A stretch of 17,181 nt of DNA from JBDKGD01 sp964513095. GTDB lineage: Bacteria > Patescibacteriota > Minisyncoccia > UBA6257 > 2-01-FULL-56-20. The stretch spans positions 1-17,181 of the forward strand of contig CAZELH010000014.1 in NCBI GenBank assembly GCA_964513095.1, in the 5' to 3' direction. Position numbers and translations under genes: made by a program. The notes beneath the pieces were generated by a model. The model was not told where the DNA came from, did not search any database, and saw only the letters and a list, made by a program, of their open reading frames with translations. Positions 1-5,921 of this stretch are shown here, piece after piece (positions within the stretch are counted from its first letter, which is position 1; every line of letters starts with the position of its first letter).

Positions 1-186
1 TTATTTCGCTACTTTTGCCATGGTGCGGATACAGCCAACACAGATGGTGCGGGTGATGCCGTCTACTTTGGCGCGTTGCAAATTAGGGTATTTGCGGGAG
101 GTGCTGGTTGGGTTATAATGGCCGCGCAATAGCTTGCGTGCTCCACGGATAACCGACCCTTTTCCGCACAATTGGCACTGTCTCAT
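1..186 (-). CDS. rpmB: 50S ribosomal protein L28
   Basis: Large-subunit ribosomal protein bL28, 61 residues, complete with TAA at the window edge. It has the zinc-ribbon (C+) arrangement, with cysteine pairs C4-x2-C7 and C49-x2-C52, and the family core RGHYNPTSTSRKYPNLQ followed by a basic C-terminus. The ATG at 186 is chosen because the protein then begins MRQCQLCGKG, as in the family; a TTG 13 codons upstream would add a hydrophobic tail atypical of L28. There is no Shine-Dalgarno sequence. A TATCAT box ends 10 nt before the start, suggesting a leaderless message. Family assignment is confident; the leaderless start is inference. Confidence 0.95.
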   Translation of the reverse strand: MRQCQLCGKGSVIRGARKLLRGHYNPTSTSRKYPNLQRAKVDGITRTICVGCIRTMAKVAK

Positions 187-196
187 AATGGGGTTA

Positions 197-202
197 ATGA
201 TA
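197..202 (-). promoter_or_regulatory. Candidate -10 box for rpmB
   Basis: TATCAT (5 of 6 to TATAAT) ends 10 nt before the rpmB ATG, where transcription would begin within about 4 nt of the start codon. No good -35 was found. It matches the spacing seen before hsp20, prsW, valS and atpB. Confidence 0.4.
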
Positions 203-235
203 AAACAAAATACAGGGTTTTGCAAGGGGCGAAAA

Positions 236-252
236 TTAGGGTTTAGGGTATA
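236..252 (+). repeat. TAGGGTTTAGGGTATA interspersed repeat, copy 1
   Basis: The 16-mer TAGGGTTTAGGGTATA at 237-252 recurs exactly at 1116-1131. A related form (CACCCTATACCCTAG) occurs in the opposite direction around 561-574. All copies lie between genes. Confidence 0.6.
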
Positions 253-273
253 AGAGGAGGGCGGTAAGAAAGA

Positions 274-295
274 TCCGCCGGCTGGCAGAGGCGGA
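274..295. repeat. GC-rich hairpin repeat
   Basis: TCCGCC and GGCGGA arms (6 bp) enclose a 10-nt loop containing GGCTGGCAGA. It has no T-run, so it is not a clear terminator. It resembles the GGCAGGC-type palindromes at 434-485 and 14796-14846. Confidence 0.4.
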
Positions 296-433
296 AAGAA
301 TTGCGGATTAAGTATTGGAGGATTGTGGATTAATAATCGTAAAGCGTAAAACCTAAAGCGTATGGCTTATAGTATATTGCGCATAGTAAAACCTGAATCA
401 TAAAAATACCAAAGAAAAGCAGAAGCATAGATT

Positions 434-485
434 CCTGCCTACCCCGCCTACACCAAGGTTTCGGCGAGGCAAGTCGGCAGGCAGG
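434..485. repeat. GGCAGGCAGG-type palindromic repeat
   Basis: CCTGCCT at 434-440 pairs with AGGCAGG at 479-485, and further CGCC/GGCG pairing is possible inside. Interior words such as AAGGTTTCGG resemble the element between atpE and atpF (AAAGTTTCGG). Probably a dispersed hairpin element; whether it acts as a terminator after hsp20 cannot be decided. Confidence 0.5.
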
Positions 486-582
486 CCCGCATTCTCTCCT
501 TCGCCAAAGGCTACGGAAGGGCGGGGCGCGGGGATGATGACTTTAAACTACTATTGGCTACACCCTATACCCTAGTGGCTTG

Positions 583-1059
583 TTATCCCATCTGGACTTT
601 CACTTTGCGGATTTTTTGGCGAACCAGTTTTGGCATTTTTATCGTCAAAATTCCGTTTTTAAAGGTTGCGGCGGTGGCTTCGGGATCTACCTCTTGGGGG
701 AGGATGATGGACCGTGAAAACCTGCCCCAGTAGCACTCTTGGTAGAGATAATCTTCATCTTTGATTGTTTTTTCGCGACGCCTTGCTCCTCGAATGGTGA
801 CGGAGTCTGAAGTGACGTGAATATCGATGTCTTCTGGTTCAACGCCTGCAACTGCCGACTCCACCACGATGTGATTGGGGGTTTGGTAGACGTCTATGGT
901 GAGTTGTCCCTCTGGTTCTGATTCGTCTTCCTCCGTTTGTTTGCCACGAGCGGTTATCGTGCTCGCTTTGGCGAGTTCAACGTGGATTTCAGGACTTGCG
1001 GTGCGCAAATCCGCGTTTTCAACTGTTGGAGAAAAGAAATCTGATGACTGATCTTGCAT
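583..1059 (-). CDS. Hsp20/alpha-crystallin family small heat-shock protein
   Basis: ATP-independent cytoplasmic holdase chaperone, 158 residues. The alpha-crystallin domain spans about 52-145: beta strands LTIDVYQTPNHIVVE, then the AGVEPEDIDI turn, the VTIRGARR strand, an aromatic Y-x-E-x-x-x-G-x-F segment, and the diagnostic GILTIKMPK near 137-144. The first 50 residues are polar and acidic, typical of the variable N-terminal arm. A VKV motif near the C-terminus could serve as the I-x-I oligomer contact. The start has no Shine-Dalgarno but an extended -10 box ends 8 nt upstream. It sits between rpmB and a PrsW-family protease, each separated by repeat-containing spacers, so an operon is doubtful. 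Confidence 0.93.
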   Translation of the reverse strand: MQDQSSDFFSPTVENADLRTASPEIHVELAKASTITARGKQTEEDESEPEGQLTIDVYQTPNHIVVESAVAGVEPEDIDIHVTSDSVTIRGARRREKTIKDEDYLYQECYWGRFSRSIILPQEVDPEATAATFKNGILTIKMPKLVRQKIRKVKVQMG

Positions 1060-1067
1060 ATGTATTT

Positions 1068-1076
1068 ATTGTAGCA
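1068..1076 (-). promoter_or_regulatory. Extended -10 promoter of the hsp20 gene
   Basis: TGCTACAAT (TGn plus TACAAT) ends 8 nt before the ATG, placing the transcription start about 2 nt from the start codon. No -35 match at 17 nt, as expected for extended -10 promoters. Confidence 0.55.
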
Positions 1077-1115
1077 TAATCGATTTTTTGGTAGGTAGAA
1101 TTAGTTAATAGCCAA

Positions 1116-1131
1116 TAGGGTTTAGGGTATA
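1116..1131 (+). repeat. TAGGGTTTAGGGTATA interspersed repeat, copy 2
   Basis: Exact second copy of the 16-mer at 237-252, in the 96-nt spacer between prsW and hsp20. The adjoining AGCCAATAG also appears, in the opposite orientation, near 552-560. Confidence 0.6.
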
Positions 1132-1155
1132 GTAAAAATTTTTGGCAGTTTTTAA

Positions 1156-1848
1156 TTATTGAATTACGGGGGATTCTTCTAGATTTTTTAAAGCTTCAAA
1201 GTCATGGAGGACGAAAAATCCGGCAGCGATGACGAGAAGTACTGAAAGTGAGGGGTTGCCGTAGGTGAGGATTGCGTAATTAAAGACCGAGTGAAGTGTT
1301 GTAGAAAGAAACAGTGCCCAGAAAAATGACCAACTTCCTAAAAATGATTTCATGTGATACGCCCAGTGGTAGCCGATAATACCGGCGCAGAGGGCGTGGA
1401 GAAGTGTGGCGCCGACAAATCGAATCGATGCTGTTTCAAATACTCCTGAAATGTTGGCGACGGTGATTGTTTGGGAGCTGATGGCGCCCAAATTTTCTAT
1501 CGTGGCAAATCCGAGTGCGGCGACGACCATGTACACCATCGCATCGATCGGTTCATCAAAATCAAGACTATGAAATACCGATACGTAGGCGGCGGCAAAT
1601 TTTGCAATTTCTTCAATGAGTGCCAAGGCGATAATACTGATGATGCTGTATCGCGCAATGCCAAAATCTTTCAGTTGTCCGTTGACTACTATTTGTCCAA
1701 TGAGCGCAAAAAATGCAAACGCACCTCCTAAAAAAAAGGTGAGTGCGATGAGTCGTTTTGGTTCGGGATGCGGATCTTCTTTGAGATAAAAAGAAAGCCA
1801 GACAAACCCTGGAGCAAGTCCCAATAAAATTCCTAAAAGAAGTGACAC
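1156..1848 (-). CDS. PrsW-family intramembrane metalloprotease
   Basis: Polytopic membrane protein of 230 residues with about seven or eight hydrophobic segments. Hallmarks of the PrsW/CPBP-like intramembrane proteases are present in order: EDPHPEP after the first membrane helix (24-30), EE-x-x-K (E79 E80 K83), E99 and D102 followed by GFATIEN with E118, H151 in ATLLHAL, and H186 in TTLHSVFNY. In Bacillus PrsW cleaves an anti-sigma factor; the substrate here is unknown and no anti-sigma factor is nearby. The start is GTG at 1848, giving a membrane helix at once; a perfect TATAAT ends 8 nt upstream and no Shine-Dalgarno exists. The neighbour hsp20 suggests envelope or protein stress, but this is inference. 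Confidence 0.87.
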   Translation of the reverse strand: MSLLLGILLGLAPGFVWLSFYLKEDPHPEPKRLIALTFFLGGAFAFFALIGQIVVNGQLKDFGIARYSIISIIALALIEEIAKFAAAYVSVFHSLDFDEPIDAMVYMVVAALGFATIENLGAISSQTITVANISGVFETASIRFVGATLLHALCAGIIGYHWAYHMKSFLGSWSFFWALFLSTTLHSVFNYAILTYGNPSLSVLLVIAAGFFVLHDFEALKNLEESPVIQ

Positions 1849-1856
1849 GTGTTTTA

Positions 1857-1865
1857 ATTATACCA
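1857..1865 (-). promoter_or_regulatory. Extended -10 promoter of the prsW-like gene
   Basis: TGGTATAAT, a perfect extended -10, ends 8 nt before the GTG start, so the transcript would begin about 2 nt from the start codon. The strongest example of the leaderless pattern in this window. Confidence 0.65.
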
Positions 1866-1878
1866 AATAAAAATTGCG

Positions 1879-1917
1879 AATTGCGGATTAATGAATTGAG
1901 CATTTTCAATGCGCAAT
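1879..1917. repeat. AATTGCGGATTAA repeat and adjoining hairpin
   Basis: AATTGCGGATTAA at 1879-1891 is shared with 299-311, and nearly with 7738-7750. It is followed by a small hairpin, ATTGAGCATT and AATGCGCAAT with one mismatch. It lies just after valS and upstream of the prsW promoter. There is no T-run on the minus strand, so it is not a clear terminator. Confidence 0.45.
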
Positions 1918-1938
1918 ACTCTAATACTTAATTCGTCA

Positions 1939-4203
1939 TTATTCTTCCCATTTCTCCACCATCAATAATTTTTTGGGGTGCAATTTTTGATACACTGCTT
2001 CGGTTACAAACGGGACAAAGGGGTGAAGCATAATGAGTGACTGGGTGAGCACTGTTTCAAGCATTTTGTAGGCGTGGTGGGCGTCGGTTGCGTCCGTGCT
2101 TGTTAATCGTGGTTTTGCGTTTTCGATAATCACGTCGGCAAATGTGTGCCAGAAGTAGTGGTAGGCGGTTTCGGCGGCTAAGTGAAATTGGAATTGTTCA
2201 ATGTGCGTTCCTACGGTTTTTTTCACTTCTTTTAACTCCGCGATTATTTTTTCATCATTGGGGGAAATGTTGGTTTTTTCCGATTCGTATCCTTCCGGTT
2301 TTTTCAGTAACACAAACCGAGCGGCATTCCAAATTTTGGTCGCGAAGTTTCGGTAGCCGCGCACTTTATCTTCCGAGAGTTTAATGTCGGTTCCTGCGGT
2401 GGCTCCCACTACCAAAGACATGCGGGTGGCGTCGGTGCCGTATTTTTCAATCATGGTGAGTGGGTCAATGATGTTACCGAGTGATTTACTCATTTTTCGT
2501 CCTTGGCCGTCACGAACGAGACCCGCGAGGTAGACAGTTTTAAAGGGGATGTCGCCAAGGAGATAGCCGGTCATTAAAATCATGCGAGCAACCCAGAAGA
2601 ATAAAATATCCGATCCGGTTTCTAACACGCTGGTTGGATGATAGATATTTAAATCATTGTTTGCTGAGGGCTTGCCCTGAGCGGAGTCGAAGGGCCAGCC
2701 AAGCGTTGAAAATGTCCACAGTCCGGATGAGAACCATGTGTCTAAGGTATCGCTATCTTGAATCCATTCATTTCCCTCTGGTTTTTCGATCCCCACAAAA
2801 ATCTCCTGCGCATTTCGTGTATCTGAATTCGCAATCTGCAATTCGGAATCTGTATTTGTTTTTTTATACCACACCGGTATCTGATGGCCGTACCAAATTT
2901 GACGACTGATGCACCAGTCGCGCAAGTTATCAATCCAGTGGTAATAAATTTTTTCAAAATTATCTGGAATAATTTTTACCGTGCCACTTTCGATGGCGGC
3001 ACGCATTATTTTTTTTAAGGTTGTTGTAGAACCTGACGCAATGGTGGGGATTTTTGAATGGGGGATGGTGAATTCTTTATTTACTTTCACAAACCACTGG
3101 AGTTTTGGAAGTGGTTCAATAATTGCACCCGAACGCTCTGCGGTGGCTACGTTTTGTGTTATCTTCTCCTCTTTTTCAAGAAGTCCTTGTTCTTTGAGCC
3201 AGCTGACGATTATTTCTCGTGCTTCGGTGACTTTTTTGCCCTTGAGTTGTCCCTCTACGCTCATTTTGGCGTACTCGTTTATCACCTGTTTGAATGGCAC
3301 ATTATTTCGCTTCGCTATTTCCCAGTCTATTGTACTGTGAGCGGGGGTCACGCCGAGGGCTCCGGTGCCAAATTCCGGATCAACTGATTCGTCGGCGACG
3401 ATCGTGATTTCAACGGGGACGTCAACGAATGTGAATGAAAATTTTTGTCCGATATATTTGGTGTATCGCGCATCGTTGGGATGAACGGCAACGGCGACAT
3501 CGCCTACTTTTGTTTCTGGTCTGGTGGTTGAGATGGCAATGGGAAAGTCGGCGCTGTATTTAAACGTGTACAACATTGCGTCGCGTTCTTGGTGCACGAT
3601 TTCGTCGTCGGAAATGGTCGTTTGACCTTTGGGGTCCCAGTTCACGATGCGAAAATCTTGTTCGATGAGTCCGTCATCGTACATTTTTTTAAATGCGGTG
3701 CGAACTGCGAGATTTCTTTGGTCGTCGAGCGTAAATGCCTCACGGCTCCAATCGACTGACGCACCCATTTTTTTTACCTGTCCGACGATTGTGTCGTGGC
3801 TTTTTTGCGCAAAATCTTTGACGCGATCCAAAAATTCTTCACGGGAGAAGTCGTGGCGATTTTTTCCTTCTTCTTTGTAGATTATTCCTTCTACTTTTGA
3901 TTGTGTGGCGATGGCGGCGTGGTCGGTGCCCGGAATCCACACTGTTCGCTTGCCGTTCATCCGCGCGTAGCGAACCATGATGTCTTCGTTGGTGATGCGT
4001 GCGGCGTGACCCATGTGGAGTGTCCCCGTCACATTGGCAGGGGGCAGTACCATTGAAAATACCGGCGCGGTGGCGTCAGTGATTCCTTTTTCTATACACG
4101 TGTCTGGATTGGCGTAGCCCGATTCTTCCCATTGCGTGGTGATGGCGTCTTCGTGGGTTGCGTGTTCCCACCGAGGTTCCATTTCTAATTCATTCGGTTC
4201 CAT
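1939..4203 (-). CDS. valS: Valyl-tRNA synthetase
   Basis: Class I synthetase charging tRNA-Val, 754 residues. Visible in order: PPANVTGTLHMGHA with the HIGH signature at 63-66, the CP1 editing domain with TTRPET and the GTGALGVTPAH region, W-x-IS-RQ-x-WYGHQIPVWY, DTWFSSGLW, VLETGSDILFFWVARMI, KMSKS at 570-574, and an anticodon-binding helical domain to the end. It stops near LMVEKWEE, so the C-terminal coiled-coil arm of the roughly 950-residue E. coli enzyme is absent. Two segments, about 452-462 and 503-513, do not fit the family and match repeat-like DNA. The ATG has no Shine-Dalgarno; TATACT ends 9 nt upstream. Confidence 0.97.
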   Translation of the reverse strand: MEPNELEMEPRWEHATHEDAITTQWEESGYANPDTCIEKGITDATAPVFSMVLPPANVTGTLHMGHAARITNEDIMVRYARMNGKRTVWIPGTDHAAIATQSKVEGIIYKEEGKNRHDFSREEFLDRVKDFAQKSHDTIVGQVKKMGASVDWSREAFTLDDQRNLAVRTAFKKMYDDGLIEQDFRIVNWDPKGQTTISDDEIVHQERDAMLYTFKYSADFPIAISTTRPETKVGDVAVAVHPNDARYTKYIGQKFSFTFVDVPVEITIVADESVDPEFGTGALGVTPAHSTIDWEIAKRNNVPFKQVINEYAKMSVEGQLKGKKVTEAREIIVSWLKEQGLLEKEEKITQNVATAERSGAIIEPLPKLQWFVKVNKEFTIPHSKIPTIASGSTTTLKKIMRAAIESGTVKIIPDNFEKIYYHWIDNLRDWCISRQIWYGHQIPVWYKKTNTDSELQIANSDTRNAQEIFVGIEKPEGNEWIQDSDTLDTWFSSGLWTFSTLGWPFDSAQGKPSANNDLNIYHPTSVLETGSDILFFWVARMILMTGYLLGDIPFKTVYLAGLVRDGQGRKMSKSLGNIIDPLTMIEKYGTDATRMSLVVGATAGTDIKLSEDKVRGYRNFATKIWNAARFVLLKKPEGYESEKTNISPNDEKIIAELKEVKKTVGTHIEQFQFHLAAETAYHYFWHTFADVIIENAKPRLTSTDATDAHHAYKMLETVLTQSLIMLHPFVPFVTEAVYQKLHPKKLLMVEKWEE
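2668..2694 (-). repeat. Palindromic repeat inserted in frame in valS
   Basis: On the coding strand this reads CCCTTCGACTCCGCTCAGGG followed by CAAGCCC, with CCCT/AGGG ends able to pair. It encodes FDSAQGKP inside GWP...NDLNIYHPTSVLETG, where the family normally has a short linker. The same DNA word is remembered from many unrelated bacterial and metagenomic sequences as a dispersed repeat; a search would confirm this. Confidence 0.65.
2821..2852 (-). repeat. AATTGC-type repeat inserted in frame in valS
   Basis: On the coding strand this contains GATTCCGAATTGCAGATTGC, close to the intergenic GCGAATTGCGGATTAA words at 1876-1891, 299-311 and 7738-7750. It encodes SELQIANSD between IPVWYKK and the DTWFSSG block, where ValRS normally has a zinc-binding or linker segment. 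Probably a repeat-derived linker. Confidence 0.5.
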
Positions 4204-4212
4204 ATAGGAAAA

Positions 4213-4222
4213 AGTATAGCCA
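4213..4222 (-). promoter_or_regulatory. Candidate -10 promoter of valS
   Basis: TATACT ends 9 nt before the ATG, preceded by TGGC (TG one base out of register for an extended -10). Divergent from the promoter at 4244-4272; the -10 boxes are about 50 bp apart. Confidence 0.5.
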
Positions 4223-4243
4223 AAAAGGGCTTTTTTGTACCTA

Positions 4244-4272
4244 TTGATTTTTATATAAAATTATGGTATAAT
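4244..4272 (+). promoter_or_regulatory. Sigma70-type promoter for the gene at 4321
   Basis: TTGATT at 4244-4249, a 17-nt spacer, and TATAAT at 4267-4272 with TG at 4264 (extended). The transcription start would be near 4279, giving a leader of about 40 nt. Confidence 0.7.
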
Positions 4273-4320
4273 TATATGTAGAGCAGTGAAATTTTACAGC
4301 ATGAAAGGGTGGTGTTTTGT

Positions 4321-4806
4321 ATGTATGATGTTTTGAAATTCTGGTGGCTTCAAGTGTCCTCTATGATTCCAGCATTAACTTCTGGATTGGCGTGGAATGC
4401 TGGGTGGATGGTGTTTAACCCCGACACTTTTCCAGATGATTTGGATCTGGATTTTAATCCATCGACGGTTGTTATTCCTCGTGATCCAGATGAGGATTTT
4501 GAGGCTTTTAAGGAGCGATTTGGGATTTTGGAACCTCGTGATCCAGATGCCGAATGGCGTATCGACGCGATTGTAGCTTCTGACGAGTCAATTACTCGCT
4601 ATTTACTATTGTCGCTTGTGCGATGCGATATTCCTCGAGCTGATCGCGAAGCATGCATTTCGCGATTTATTAAAATCATAGATCGCAAAGATGTTTTTTT
4701 TGCGAATGATTTTATCCACAGAGAACAAATTAGAATTTCAAAAAAGTTCCGAGAACGGGTGATGTCTAGTTTTGACCGCCACATCTCACCTGATCATCGT
4801 GATTAG
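4321..4806 (+). CDS. Hypothetical protein with repeated PRDPD motif
   Basis: 161 residues, not recognised. The first 30 residues are hydrophobic and tryptophan-rich (VLKFWWLQVSSMIPALTSGL), possibly a membrane anchor, followed by an acidic stretch (PDDLDLDFNP). PRDPDEDFEAF and PRDPDAEWRI form a short internal duplication about 25 residues apart. The C-terminal half is charged and helical. ATG at 4321 is preferred: GGGTGGT lies 7-8 nt upstream and could act as a weak Shine-Dalgarno. GTG codons at 4309 and 4312 are alternatives. It has its own strong promoter and a strong terminator, so it is monocistronic. Confidence 0.75.
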   Translation: MYDVLKFWWLQVSSMIPALTSGLAWNAGWMVFNPDTFPDDLDLDFNPSTVVIPRDPDEDFEAFKERFGILEPRDPDAEWRIDAIVASDESITRYLLLSLVRCDIPRADREACISRFIKIIDRKDVFFANDFIHREQIRISKKFRERVMSSFDRHISPDHRD

Positions 4807-4814
4807 TTTTTTCT

Positions 4815-4854
4815 CCCCCCCACGCGTTTCCGATGATGCGTGGGGGGATTTTTT
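4815..4854 (+). terminator. Strong intrinsic terminator
   Basis: CCCCCCCACGC at 4815-4825 pairs with GCGTGGGGGG at 4838-4847 around a 12-nt loop, followed by ATTTTTT. It lies just after the gene ending at 4806. Confidence 0.9.
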
Positions 4855-4932
4855 GCCAAAAGTCATGAAAAGGTGCATGATGGGCGTAGATGGATTGTCA
4901 TTCGTTGGTTACAAAGGAAAAGGAGATTTTTT

Positions 4933-5310
4933 ATGTCCACTGTTTTGATTGTTGAATTTCGTAAGATTGCTGAACGGGCATTACGAAAACAAGGTTCGGA
5001 GGTTATCCTTCTTGCCGTTTTGTATCCCAATGAAAAACACACGCGGTTTTTTATTCCTGCGGTTTCTGACGCGGGAAAAACGCAGGCGAATATCATCATC
5101 AAGAATTTGTGTGCCGAGGGCATTTACAACAAAGAAGCCCCTTTGAGTGGAGATAAACTCTTCCCTCATCACGGGAAATTGTTTTTAAAAAACCTCAAAC
5201 TTTCTTTTGATGATGCTCGGGGACACGTGATTATTGATTCTCATCCGCGTGACGTTGACGACACTATTTTGGTTGGTGTTGTCGAATATGAAGCAGGTGC
5301 CCTCGTGTAG
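4933..5310 (+). CDS. Hypothetical small protein, alpha/beta pattern
   Basis: 125 residues, not recognised. It alternates hydrophobic strands with charged helices: STVLIVEFRKIAERAL, VILLAVLYPNE, RFFIPAV, a basic helix with NIIIKNL, then HVIIDSHP and DDTILVGVVEY near the end. No membrane segment or catalytic signature is evident. ATG at 4933 is chosen because AAAAGGAG lies 7 nt upstream; in-frame readings upstream would run back into the terminator at 4815-4854. No convincing promoter or terminator of its own was found; a bare 28-bp palindrome lies about 95 nt downstream. Confidence 0.75.
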   Translation: MSTVLIVEFRKIAERALRKQGSEVILLAVLYPNEKHTRFFIPAVSDAGKTQANIIIKNLCAEGIYNKEAPLSGDKLFPHHGKLFLKNLKLSFDDARGHVIIDSHPRDVDDTILVGVVEYEAGALV

Positions 5311-5404
5311 GTTTTCCGTTTTGGCAAAAAACGATTTCTCTGCTATTTAAAACGGCGAATAAATATGTTTTTTGAGGAATGATTTAAGCATTTTTCTTTC
5401 AAAG

Positions 5405-5432
5405 CCCCTGTAAGGAAATTTCCTTACAGGGG
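5405..5432. repeat. Perfect 28-bp palindrome
   Basis: CCCCTGTAAGGAAA is followed directly by its exact reverse complement. The flanks are only moderately T-rich (GTGCAGTTTT on plus, CTTTGAAAG on minus), so it is a weak terminator for either strand. Zero-loop symmetry would also suit an operator for a dimeric protein, about 50 nt upstream of the candidate promoter at 5483. Confidence 0.6.
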
Positions 5433-5482
5433 TGCAGTTTTACTAACAATAGAAAAAGAGAGTAGTATGTGGGTGTGATATT

Positions 5483-5511
5483 TTGACAAAAGGAGGAACT
5501 AAGGGTATATG
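5483..5511 (+). promoter_or_regulatory. Possible promoter near the start of the 5509 gene
   Basis: TTGACA at 5483-5488 is a perfect -35, and 17 nt later is TATATG, a weak -10 that overlaps the ATG at 5509. If real, transcription would begin near 5518 and translation would have to use ATG 5524. The overlap with a good Shine-Dalgarno makes this uncertain. Confidence 0.3.
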
Positions 5512-5847
5512 GAGTCAACTCGTATGGTAACCCCATTTTATGGGAAAGTGATACGGATAAACAAAAAGAAAGGATTTCTTGTGGCAAAGGGAGTTTTTGA
5601 CGGATGGGATCGAGCCGATCCAATAGCTTACATGATTCTTTTGCAAAGATTTCCGCCGGTACCGAAAATAAAAATCGGCGATAATATCGAGGTAGTGTTT
5701 TTGTATATCTCAAGAATCAATCAGCCGTTGCAAATTGGTCGAGTAACCACCAATGACCCACGGCGCACCTTTGAGCAACTACATGGGTGTACCGAAGAAG
5801 AATTCTTCAAAGAAACGTTCGAATGGGCAAAACAGTGTGATGTATAA
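5509..5847 (+). CDS. Small protein with weak cold-shock/OB-fold-like pattern
   Basis: 112 residues. GKVIRINKKKGFLVAKG near 12-28 resembles the first two strands of a cold-shock domain (GKV-x-x-x-N-x-x-KGF), and KIKIGDNIEVVFLYIS followed by QPLQIGRV near the middle resembles its final strands. The insert between them is unusual and the aromatic RNP motifs are poor, so nucleic-acid binding is only a possibility. AGGAGG lies 12 nt before ATG 5509; ATG 5524 with GGAG 9 nt upstream is an alternative start. An intrinsic terminator follows and overlaps the end of tsaD on the other strand. Confidence 0.65.
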   Translation: MESTRMVTPFYGKVIRINKKKGFLVAKGVFDGWDRADPIAYMILLQRFPPVPKIKIGDNIEVVFLYISRINQPLQIGRVTTNDPRRTFEQLHGCTEEEFFKETFEWAKQCDV

Positions 5848-5921
5848 CTTTGGAGATGCTAAAGGTAGTAACATTGCAGTCACAAATGTACGCGAAACGA
5901 TCAAAGAAGAATAGCTTGTTT

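Larger units (their letters stand above)
187..582. other. Repeat-rich noncoding region between hsp20 and rpmB
   Basis: About 395 nt with no credible gene. It is a mosaic of short repeats that recur elsewhere in the window: TAGGGTTTAGGGTATA, AATTGCGGATTAA, CGTAAAACCTAAA, and two GC-rich hairpins (274-295 and 434-485). A further GC-rich partly self-complementary stretch lies near 498-535. It looks like a landing site or accumulation zone for small non-autonomous repeats; no transposase is present. Confidence 0.6.

Noticed and set aside
187..225. Upstream TTG start giving a 74-residue L28
   Set aside because: The extra residues are hydrophobic and unlike L28; the inner ATG gives the family-typical N-terminus and a fitting -10 spacing.
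237..1131. CRISPR array or telomere from TTAGGG-like words
   Set aside because: Only a few copies, not regularly spaced and no spacers; not at a replicon end.
1613..1909. 98-codon minus-strand frame overlapping prsW
   Set aside because: Out of frame with the clear PrsW motifs and rich in Arg/Ser/His typical of shadows.
4840..4932. Longer N-terminus of the 4933 gene
   Set aside because: It starts inside the terminator hairpin; AAAAGGAG before ATG 4933 decides the start.
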